Shown: in pieces, positions 12,701 to 24,700 of the stretch
Numbering within the stretch: the first letter of the stretch is position 1
Layout of the letters: every line of letters starts with the position of its first letter
Assembly: GCA_013397455.1 (NCBI GenBank)
Contig: VYZB01000289.1
Location: 1,099,965 to 1,163,964, forward strand
Reading direction: 5' to 3'
Origin: Crotophaga sulcirostris
Lineage: Eukaryota > Chordata > Aves > Cuculiformes > Crotophagidae
Length of the DNA: 64,000 bases
The notes under the pieces: model-generated
Databases searched by the model: none
Seen by the model: only the letters and a program-made list of their open reading frames with translations
Told to the model about the DNA's origin: nothing
Made by a program: the position numbers and the translations under genes

Positions 12701-15700
12701 CTTCACACACATCACAAGCAGGTAGGATATCAGCCAGTTTAAAGAGATTCTGAATAGCTATTTTAATGCAGTCCACAGCTGTGGTGAAAAAAAAAATGTA
12801 GCACATATTTAGGAACTGACAGTCAAAAGAGTTCAAAATTACCATCAAAAATGGAACAAGTTTGAAAAGTTACTTCCCAGTAAAAAAAGAGCCAGGTAAT
12901 TTTTTTTTTTTTGAGAAAGAGGAAGAAGGAACATCACACTCATCTTGGAGGCTATGTGATGAAGATTTGTGCTTTTAAAGCAGGCATGAATTTCTTTGCT
13001 TAACCCCTAGAAGCTGATTCAGTCTCAGGAGTATGAACTTTCAACCCACCCACTTATCAAAACTCATACACAGTGAATCCAGCTGTCTGAGTACATGGTA
13101 AGCAGAGGCTGACGTATTTGATTGTCTTGTACTAAGTTAGTCACATGTTCTGTGCAGTCTGCAGCTTAATTCTTTGTTCAATGAAACATGGTAATGGAGT
13201 ATACACATCTTGTTCTGAGCAGTGAAGCCTAGTCTTTCTTGTCTAATCTGATGGCCAGTACTTCCAGAACAGCTTCAAAACTCCTGAACACTTCAGTACT
13301 CTTAGAACTATTATTCCTCAGTCTTTCAATCTCACCCAGGAAGCCAAATTTTTATTTTAAAAAATAAAAATGACTATAGGCAGTTACACCATTTCAAGGA
13401 ATACCATCAGTAAAGTGTGGATTGGAAGTGTGGAAATTGAGCCTTATGGCCTTTACAGTTCTTAAACAACAAAAAAACCCCTTATTCTAATAAAGCCTAG
13501 GAAGAAATGAGAATGTAACTCAACCAATCATGATGTTGTCCCAAAAGATACTGTTCCTTCAGTAGTTCCCTCAAACTTGCATTTAGAATGTGCATGAGCC
13601 TTAGGCTTACACATTGAGTCACACAACTTCAAAAAAATGTAACAGATCTTGTTCTCGTCCAAAGTGATCAGGTGAGATTGGCTCTTGCCAATTTTATTTT
13701 GTGTGTAGAAAAATCTTCAGTTTCCAGATGGCCATCAGCACTAAATAAAGCCCCTGTGTAGAAAGCCAAGAGCTCACGCTTTGCAGTGGACTGACTACCA
13801 GATGATGTAGAGATAAAAATCTATCCCAGGGAGACCATAGTGAATTCATTTTCAGTGGAACTATGACAAAAGTAGAAGCCAAATTACTAAACCACACCTT
13901 GTAGGTACATAATGCTGTTTTTGGTCTGAGCCTTTGAAATTGTTCGCAGCACAAGGCCTGTAGGTACTTTCCATGAGTGGTTACACTGGTCCCAGAGGGA
14001 GGCAGTTGCTATAATTAATGACTGAAGCTTATCGGCTGCCAGAAGTTCCTCTACACCTTGTTCCTCTCTGTACATATTAAGCATTATCTGAAAAGAAAAC
14101 AAATGTCAGCGAACACCTCCACAAATACCTGGGAAATTAAGAAAAATCATTGGCCACCAGTAAACTAACCCAACCAGCTGAACGCGTCCACTGAAAACCA
14201 AAGCAGCACAAAATTCTGAGTCATGTTCCTTCATAGTTAACAGGGGACCTTAGTATGAAAGCCCTCCCAAAAATCTAAACACAAGCATTAGGAAATAAAA
14301 ACTGAATGCTGTAAACCTGGTCTAACTGAAGAATGAAACTAAATAGTAGGTCACTCCATCCATTACCAATTTTGGGGAAGTCAATTGGGAGGAGAGGTGG
14401 ATAAAACTACAGTATTATATCTGATGCCAGGAGAAAGTATGCAGTGAAATGAATAAGTAAAAACACTGCTAGGATATTGTGAAAGGATTTTTCCTGCTAA
14501 CAAAGTCATGCTGGTTTTTTTAACAACACAATAAGAGATACAGTGGCATCATCTTAGTCTGTTTTATACTGCTCCTGATGCACATTCGATGTTTTTCAGT
14601 CCAAATGTTCTCCTTTCTTTGGCCACTTGAAGCAATCTCCATCTCCTAACAAAAGCCTAAGTGAACATCAGAGTACTCAGAGCAAATGAAATCCCAGAGG
14701 CACATCTCACCTTAACAAGTATCTCCTGAATTTGAGCGTCATCTTCACTTGTTTCTCCACCATCACTAGTTTTCTTCAGAGGAAAAGTAAAGAAAAGGTA
14801 CAGGCACTGCAAGAGAGCAGCTGGAAGACCAGATCCAATAATGTTCCACATAGTTCTCTAAGTAAGGAAAATCAAGTCAAAATCAGCACCTCTAGAAGCT
14901 GACTACAGTTTTGTTATGTTTCTACACAGAGTGCAGTCATGGCAGATGAACCAGCTACTTTTATCCTTACAAGTGCTCTAGGGCACATAAGCATGGCAAT
15001 CATATAGCATGGCTGTACAAATCCACTTGGCAGAAGCAAACACTCTGACTGTGTGTTGGCATAGCTATTCCCAAGACTTTCCACTCCAGCTGAATTACAG
15101 CGTTGACAGTTATTTACTATGTCCTGCATAAGAAGACCTACAGTCAATAAAGCACACAATCTGCAAACTAACTAGCAGCTAAAAAAGCAGTAAGTTCAGG
15201 GGCAGACAGTGTCCCCTTTATCATTAGTTCACAGTACACCTAGCATCTGCAGAGGACTGGTATGTTAAAAGCATGAATTCTCCACTCCTTGACTCAGCAT
15301 GGCAGCAACTTAGCTATAATGCCTTTGTGTTTGTAACCTATTGAATAACTGCACACACACTACTAATTACAGCTTTTATAAATGCAAGAGACACTGTTTC
15401 TCCACAATATTTATCAACACTTAGTTTCTTCCCATCTCTACTACAGCTGTGTGCAGTTTACAGAGAAGTCCCAGTGTGCTTGCTTGGTATGCAGTTATCA
15501 AAAATCAGTAAACTAAACAGAACAGCGAGGTTTGTGATATGAAGTTTTGTGAGCGTGTGCTACAAAAAATAGTAATGTCTTAAATCTGTGAAAAACACGA
15601 ACTTCATCTCAGGAACTTCATGCTGTGACAAACTATACTGTCGTTACGACAGAGAACATGTCCACAGAAGCTTACAGTAAGATTTTTTTTCTTCACTTAT

Positions 15701-18700
15701 CTGAATAAGGATGAGACAAAGTGCTCAGCTCAATGCCTGAGATAAATGCACCCATAATGCTTATCAGCAGGCTGCACTGCTGATGCCAGTCAGCATTCAG
15801 GATGGTTGTACAGGTAGTTTGTGAAATACATTGAAATGCTTCAAGATGAGGGCTATGGGGATGGAAAACCCAACAACTGCATTACCAGATAGAGAGATCT
15901 TTACAAGCAATCTTTTTGATATATAAACTGAGGTAAAAAAACCAGGCTGAAGAGCAGTGATATACAATAAGAAAAATAAATCAGAGGAGCACTAGAAAAA
16001 GCAGCTGCCTGATTATCAAAACAAAGAGAGTATCTGAAAGTACAGAGTGCTTACTTCCCTCAATAGAAAAGTTGGGACTATAAATCCAGTGGTGTGTCCT
16101 CTATGACTGCATACCTTGGGCATGCTGAAGCACAAAGCACTGGAGATAACAAACTTTATGAGACTTAGGTGTTCCACCTTTGAAATGGGTACCCATCTTC
16201 TCCAAAAGAAAAAAAAAAAAAAAGAAAAAAAGACCAAACAAACAGGAAAAAAAAATCCCCCCCTCCCCTACCAGCAACAAACCTTTTGTACTCATTTGTC
16301 TTACCAAGTCTGTTTGTGAGAGCAGATACACCAATTTCAGGAGCAAACGGCCATCTCCTACTTCACCTTTCTGTTGTAGAAATTGCTCCAAAGCCAGACG
16401 AGCTTCCTCTGTTACCACAAAAACATTGAATTTTAATTCCTTAATGAAAGATGACAAAGCTGTGTTGATCTTTTCTTAACAGATCTGACAAATTTAACAA
16501 AATTACAGTAGCAGGAATCCACTGAAGTTAATAGAATGACATAAAAAGGTTTTGATCCAGGCTCAAGTCAGTTCATGTAGACTACATGTTTTTAACTGAC
16601 AAGTGTCACTGTGAATACCATCTCAGTTCATGAAGTGTGCCAGCTGACCAACTTGAAGAATGTACAACAGCCACCAGGAAAGTCATATGTGGCTAGCAGT
16701 ATGTTTTTCATTAAATAAAGGTCCTCAGAATAGTGTGTATCCCACTCTTTAACTACATAGTTGCAGTATTATACATTTCCAGCTACAAAAGTTCCAAAAC
16801 CAAGATTGACACAGCATACAAGGCTGGATCTTCAGTATAATCATCCAAAACCAGTACTAGTTCATACCTGCTGAATGATCTGACTTTCTACACTTCGCAT
16901 CATCCCATTTCCCCTTTATTTCCCTCATGGTAAGCATAGAGGACAGCTGAATGACAGCACGTTCCCAGAACAAGTGGATCCAGCAGATATGGTGGGGGGT
17001 CATTACCTGCAGGTTTGCCATTGAGGTTCCTCTTAATTTCTTTTGTCAGAAGCTTGGAAACCTCACTGGCTAACAGCTGAAGGTTAGGGAATACGATTAC
17101 TCCAGCAGATTGTTCCCAGGCCTGAAATCCAAGTGTAACTGTTAAATCTTTCTGACACAGCATGTCTTTAATAGATTGAAAAGTACTAATAAATACAAAT
17201 AAAAAAATATTTTTTTTTTCAAAATTCCTTCTCCAGCCAGCATAGTCTATTATGCAGCATTTGCCTGACACTACAGATACATGAGTCAACCTGGAACTAC
17301 CTTTGGGATTATGTAATACACCTACTAGAAAGCATTTACATTATTTTCTCCAATGACTAAAATCAAAACAATGTAAATTTTTATCACAGTCCCCATGTCT
17401 CTAATTATTTGTGCCAAAAAGCATGCTAGTTCCTTTTGAAATACAACATAAACACCATGTACCCTAAGGAGGTTATAGCTACATTTATCCAGTAATTTTT
17501 CTGTAGAAGTATATCTCTCTCCAAAAACCGTTCTCCCTCAAACTAAAGCTAGTCATAAACAAAACCCAGATTTTCAATTGAATAACAATCAAAAAAAAAA
17601 AAAAAGTGTATTCTCTGTTCAGCAAATCATTGCACAGTCTCAGTGACTTAGAGACTGAAACGGGGTTGGAACTGCTGCTCTCATGGAGCGTTTGTAACAG
17701 ACTCATCAAAAACCCCCATGGCAATATAGGACTACAGCTCTTTGAGAGTAGTATATTGACCAAAATTCACCCAAAACTGAACTATTTATTTCAAGTCAAT
17801 AAGTTTATAAAAATCACAAAATGATTAAACAAGCAAAATCCTTTGTTTTGGTTTGGGTTTTTTGTTTGTTTGGAGTTGTGTTTGTTTGGGTTTTTTTTTA
17901 ATACATTCATAAAGATTTTGCCCTTCAATTCTATTCTTTTTTAGGAGGAAAGTAAGGATCATAAAATCAGCATTTCTTGCCAGACAGAAAGAACCTTTGC
18001 TGCAAACTAAGGAAATAAAAAAAAACAACAACAAACAAACACACAAAAATCGGGAAAGATGGGGAAAGACTAAAAAAACAGCAATACTCTAGCCCAAAAT
18101 GTGCTGGATGTAATTTTGCAGCAATGTGAGTTGCCTAACCCATCTGACTATCAGTTTAAGGTGTAGGCTGTCAGGCCTGATTGACAACCCTGCCTGGCTA
18201 GGAACTTAGAGGATTATAAATCAGTTTACATCATGAGTACAGATTGGTGTTAATATAGGAAAAGTTGCACTTCTAAAATTTTGAGGCGATGAGAGTAAAT
18301 ATTTACCAGTTCAGGATTTCTGAACATTTCTTATGCTATAATAAGCACCTCTAAACAGGAAGATATAATTCTAGACGCATAGCTAGCCAAGGAAAACAGA
18401 TTTATAGACAAGTTTATAAACAATTGATAAACAAGTTTATAAATGACTTGGTCAAGAATGGACAAGCAAGTCAAGGCAAATCTGACAAGAGGAACAACTT
18501 GATGGTTCCCTGCTCTGTGTCTGACAAATTGATTTCCTCTCAGATGTTCTTAGACTTGACTTTGGGGAAAAAAGACATTCCAAACCAATATAAAAATAGT
18601 CCAGTAGACTAATTATGCTGCATCCAACTGGCCTCCAAGAATTAGGTACCATTACTTTTATAAAAGGAGGTTGTAGTCAGGGAGGGGTTGGTCTCTTCTC

Positions 18701-21700
18701 TCAGGTGACCAGTGACAGAACTAGAGGACATAGACTCAAGCTTTGTTAGGGGAGGTTTAGGCTTGATATTAAGAAAAAATTCTGCACTGAAAGGGTGATT
18801 GGCCATTGGAATGCGCTGCCCAGGGAGGTGGTGGAGTCACCGTCCCTGGAGGTGTTTAAGAGGAGATTGGATGAGGCACTCAGTGCCATGGTTTAGATGA
18901 TGGGTTGGTGTTGGTGTTAGTGTTAGTGTTGGGTTATAGGTTGGACTCAATGGTCTCAAAGGTCCTTTCCAACCTTGTAACACTGTGATACTGTGATGCT
19001 ACACACACCCATGTATTAGCAACAGTGTAGCATCCACCTCTGAATACCAGACTTAGTCACCTCTGTTCGCAGCAACCTTGAAAATTTTCTTCACAAGTGT
19101 CCTCCTAACAGCTCAGAAAAATCAAGCTATAAGGCCAGATGATGAAAGAAATGCAACAAAAAATATCTGTTCTCCTAATATAATTTAAAACAGACAACCC
19201 ATAATACTGTCTGCCAAGAAATAAGTGCAACTTTGTGAAAGAAGATCCTCTAGAAATATTATTTCCTTCCCCACCATTGCTTTCAGATACTTGTTCTTTG
19301 CTGATGGCAACTTGGAGAAGCTGTTTCTTTTCTCAAAGTGACACTTGTCTGTAGAAAATCAGGCAAGCAATTCCTTTTTAATATGTTTTACTGCATTGAT
19401 GTCTCTGGAATTGCACTCATCTCTTTCTTCTCGACTACAAAAGAGTAAAATGCAATTTTACTATCAATTAATTTTCAATCCACCAATAATATTTAAAAAA
19501 AAAAAACAAGCTAGTTTCCTCAGATTTTGACTAAAAATGATTTTCAGAGACCCTCAGTTGCAGGAGCAAGGTCTACCAGTTCCTCCACTTCTGATGCAGA
19601 AGTGAGGGAAGATCTGTAAAGAGCAGAAGCAAGCTGGGCAAACACAATGCCAAGAAACCCACAGCCACTTGACAATGTTTCTCATTAAACTATATTCTTT
19701 TTCAGAAGAAACCAGTGATGGATTCCTGTCCCTCTGAACACTTGAGAAAGTATTTGTTATACTCGCCCTTCTGCTAACGGAAAGAGCAGGATAAATTTTA
19801 GAAGTGCAGACCATATGCAGCAGAGAGCAGTAAAAAAAGGTTCATAGCAATGCTACCATTGTGCAAAAATTCAGCTACCTCATCTCACTACAGACCAGGC
19901 CAATAACATCCTGATTTGATTTTGCAGATGATCTTCCTGTGGGTCAGACACTAACCTCTAGAATACGCCTTCCTTTAAGAACAGAACTAATCAGCTCCAT
20001 GTTCACCTTTGAGCCTGTGTCTGGAGGAACATAAACTTGACTCCATTCCAGAATGTCTGCCTTCAGTGGAAACTCAAATAATACGCCATCAATGTAACCT
20101 GATTTTCTTTCTTCCTCTTAAGCCTGTTCCAACACATTTAAGATTTTGCCACAAGTTCCCTGTGTCTGGTATTGCCATCTGTCCTGCCTATTCCTTGCTC
20201 CATGGAAAGATGCTAGCTCAAAAGCCAGCCTTGTAATAGAACATTCTGATACTATCTGAGGCACCAAGAGTGATGATATAGAGGGTACATTAAAATGACT
20301 TCCAGCCTAGGCCTGAATCACAAGCAGATGGCTAACATTTTCCTCCTACACCTTTTCCTTCTACGTCAAGGAATATCAGTGAGTAATTAGCCCCTACATC
20401 CCAGGTGGCTCCTGGTTAATGCCCTCTCTCCAGCCAACTAACAGATAAAGTGCAAAAACACAGAGGTGTACTGGCACCTGTGTGATCAAACAAGGAAGGA
20501 AAAGCAAGACATTAAAATCCTCCAAGGAGGGAGAGGACTTATGCAGAATCCGCTGTTAAAGAGAAAGAAGCGAGTTAGTTTCTTTAAGACCTTTGTAACA
20601 TGTCCCCAGGGATCGGTGTTGGGCCTGGCCCTGTTTAATATCTTTATTGATGATCTGGATGAGGGGATTGAGTCCATCATTAGCAGATGATACCAAGCTG
20701 GGAGGAAGTGTCAATCTGTTAGAGGGTAGGAGGGCCCTACTGAGGGACCTGGACAAACTGGAGAGATGGGCTGATGCCAAGACGATGAGGTTTAATAAGT
20801 CCAATGCCGGGTTCTACATTTTGGACACAATAACCCCATGCAAAGCTATAGACTGGGGACAGAGTGGCTGGAGAGTAGTCAGGCAGAAAGGGACTTGGGA
20901 GTGCTGGTAGATAGGAAACTCCACGTGAGCCAGCAGTGTGCCCAGATGGCCAAGAAGGCCAATGGAATCCTGGCCTGCATCAGGAATAGTGTGGCCAGCA
21001 GGACCAGAGAAGTTATCATCCCCTTATACTCGGCACTGGTCAGGCCACACCTTGAGTCCTGTGTGCAGTTCTGGGCCCCTCAGTTTGAGAAGGATGCCAA
21101 GATACTGGAATGTGTCCAGAGGAGAGCAACGAAGATGGTGAAGGGGCTGGAGCACAAGCCCTATGAGGAGCGACTGAGGGAGCTGGGGCTGTTTAGCCTG
21201 GAGAAGAGGAGGCTCAGGGGAGACCTTATTGCTCTCTACAACTACCTAAAAGGAGGTTGTAGTCAGGCAGGGGTTGGTCTCTTCTCTCAGGTGACCAGTG
21301 GCAGAACAAGAGGACATGGTCTCAAGCTTCGCCAGGGGAGGTTTAGGCTTGATATTAGGATAAAATTCTTCACTGAAAGGGTGATTGGCCCTTGGAATGT
21401 GCTGCCTGGGGAGGTGGTGGAGTTGCCCTCCCTGGAGTTGTTTAAGAGGAGATTGGATGAGGCCCTTAGTGCCATGGTTTAGATGATGGGTTGGTGTTGG
21501 TGTCAATGTTAGTTTTGTGTTATAGTTTGGACTCAATGATCTCAAATGTCCTTTCCAACCTTGTAATACTGTGATACTGTGAGGTACAACTCACAATGAG
21601 ATCAATTCCCACATGATAACCCAGGAGCTTAGCAAAAAGCAGAAGATTTGTACACGAAAGAAGTAAAAGTCATATGGGGAATCACATGATGACTCAAAGC

Positions 21701-24700
21701 TAAAGGGCCGTATCCTCCACAATATTCTCCTAAATCAATGATATAAGGCCAAAATGCTGTAGCTACTCATTGGGACCTAAATGCCTACAAAGCACTGCAA
21801 AGTTCCACTGACAGATGTATGAAAAGTGAAGGCGAAGAATCTCTTACTGCACAAAATCAAGTGTTAAGATAATGAGAAATTCACATCTCCATTCTGAAGA
21901 TATTCTGTAGTCAGAATATCCTTTAGGAATTTAAAACCCCCTCTTTGCAAGCATTACTACATTTCAGAAAACCACTTTCTCCAACCCTAAAGCTTGAGAA
22001 GTTCAGCCCCACAGAAAACACATGATGGGTATGCATATTCACAACATCACCAGTCCCTTAGCAATACTCAGCTTGCCTCCTGGGGAATAGTTGTCCTCTG
22101 ACCCACTAATACTAAAGTTTATTTCTCACGTGTCATGACAAATAAGAAATTTCCTGCTTTTCTGTCCAATTTTTAATTCCTAAGACTTCTAGATTTTATA
22201 GTTTTCATCAGCTTTGTTCACTAACAACTTTCTCAGTTCTTTGGAAGTTTCACTCCAAAAAAATGACCTTCACATGGAAAGTGTTCTTGCTACTCATAAT
22301 TAGTTAATGATCAGCAAATCTAAAATTGCTCTGTTCTGTTTAGTTGAAAATTTCACAAAAAGCCTGCAATATATTGCTTACAAGAGAGGGAGCAGTTTGG
22401 AGAGACTTACACAGCAAAGCCTATCTTTGTTGGAATGAATTTATACTCTCAAAGCATTAAGGTTTTACATTTTCTATGGACCTTCAAAAGGAAGGAAGAC
22501 ACAAAGTCTGCAAAGAACTCTATGAAAAACAGAATAGATGGCCCTTGCGCCAAGTGAAGCAGTTCTTCTTCTTGTTGTGATGTCCCAGGAAAAGAAAAGT
22601 GCAATTTTCAGCAAGCTATTTAAAAAGAAGACCCATGGAATAAGAAGGTGCTCCTCTACAGAAAACTGTCAGATTATCAGTCCTGATCTGACTTTGAAGA
22701 GCATTCTTTGAAGGCTGATGAAGGACCACTGCCCTTTTCCGCAGCCAGAACTTTTGTGAGCTGATAAAGTGGTGGTGAGCTCCCAAGAGAGCCAACCCTG
22801 CCCCAGCACAAGTAGTGCCATATGCAGCGGAAGATTAATTTCCAGTGACAGGCACATATGGAGAGTAATGTTTCTTGTGCGCAAATAAAGCCTTTGGCTC
22901 AGGATACTCTTCTATGCAAACAAATCCAGAAGCTGAGAGGGAGTGGTGAAAAGTGAAAGCTGTGTTCAGTAATCATGAAATATCTGTAGGGGCATTTAGA
23001 TTAGATGAGAAGGTCGCTTCTGAGACTTGAGGCTATACACTGACTGCCTTTTTCAGATGCTTCCGTTAATTTTGTCTGTACTGCCTTGGATCAGGGAAAG
23101 TTTCTACTCAAATGCAGCAAACTCTTCATCATAGGCATCACGAGATCCTACCCACAATTCAATTGCTTGCATCACACTGACACCAATGAGTGACCTGCTT
23201 CAGTGCTGTCAACTGCCACCAGCATCTACAGCGATTTCAAAGTCCTGCTCTGCACCAGGACTTACGGACTTCCCAGGTTCATGCCCCATTCCAGCTGAGT
23301 AAAATGTTTATGACTCTATGGAAGTTAATCCTGCTTTACTGTCATGGGCATCAAAGATTTCATAACCCTGCACACAGTGATTTCCCTGCACCCACAGTTC
23401 AAATTGTCCCTCTTAATACAGAATATCATTTTTGATGTCCCACAATGCTTCCATATAAACAGAATGTCCATATCATTAACATCTATTTTTCTCTCCTACT
23501 GACTGACTTCTTCTTAGAAAACCAGCTCAGTTAGGTAGAGGACAGATAGATCTGACTTTGGTCACTCAAGAATACTGAAAACTCACAAATACAGATGGTT
23601 GATATCACTAAAATATGGTTTCACCAATAAGAAGCTTTTGCTTTCTTTCTGAAAGTCTTACATAATGAGAGAGTGCAAACTGAGACGCCATACCCATAAA
23701 TACCCAAGGTCATACCAGAGAAAAACAGTTCTCTGCTACAACATGGCCACAGTACATTTAAAGATTAGCCAAGTTTTCTGCTCATCTCAGTGTAAGCTTT
23801 GCCATTCTGTCACCATATGGTCCACTCAAATAGTTCCCTGTATATTTCACACACTTCAGCAAATAAAACCTACCCATGAAACTCCAGAGCTCTTCCAGTT
23901 TCACCTTCCAATATGGCCATCTCAGAAATTGTTGGCTCATGGAAGCTCTAGGGCATGGGGTAGGGCAGCCTGCTAACTAAAATGTTCTAGTTCTCAGCTG
24001 TGTCCCTCACCCATAGTACGACCTTCCTCTCCTCATGCCACAGTTTCCCCATCTGTAACACAATTCCTCTCTCAAACCCTAAAATTAGAGATAAGCATTG
24101 TCATTAACTCAAAAATTCGATTTTAAGACTGTATTCCTACATTTCCCCTAAATGGCTACATGCCAAAAACACATTCTTGGGGAGGTGGTGGAGTCGCCAA
24201 CCCTGGAGGTGTTTAAGAGGAGAATGGATGTGGCACCTAGTGCCATGGTTTAGATGATGGGTTGGTGTTGGTGTTAATGTTAATTTTGGGTTGGACTCGA
24301 TGATCTCAAAGGTCCTTTCCAACCTGTCTTATCAACACATCCACTGACTCCAAGAATAGAATTTAGCTATTCATGGAAGTAAAGCAGTACTCCCTTGTTT
24401 AGTATTCTTAAGTTAACACAGCAGGTTAGTTAGATGAAAGGAGGACAAAAAACTATTTCCCCAGGCTCCCAATGGAATAAAAGTAATTATCATCTGAATA
24501 AAGGGATCCTGCTCCAACTAACTCCACTGACAGGATGAAGACAGAATGGATAGAGCAACAGAAACTCAAATTTACATCCTTGACATCTACATCAAAGGCA
24601 ACAAGGAGAACAAACCTTCAAGAAGAGAGGAAGAAAGTCCAGCAGCCTTCTCTGTTGCTCCTCTGGGATGAGAAATGGAGCCACCTGCTCGTACTCTACA

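Noticed and set aside
14914..15159. Minus-strand 81-codon open frame between WDFY4 exons 3 and 4
   Set aside because: Exons 3 and 4 join directly in phase 0 and match the orthologue with no gap, so an exon here would insert foreign sequence; it has no convincing splice borders.
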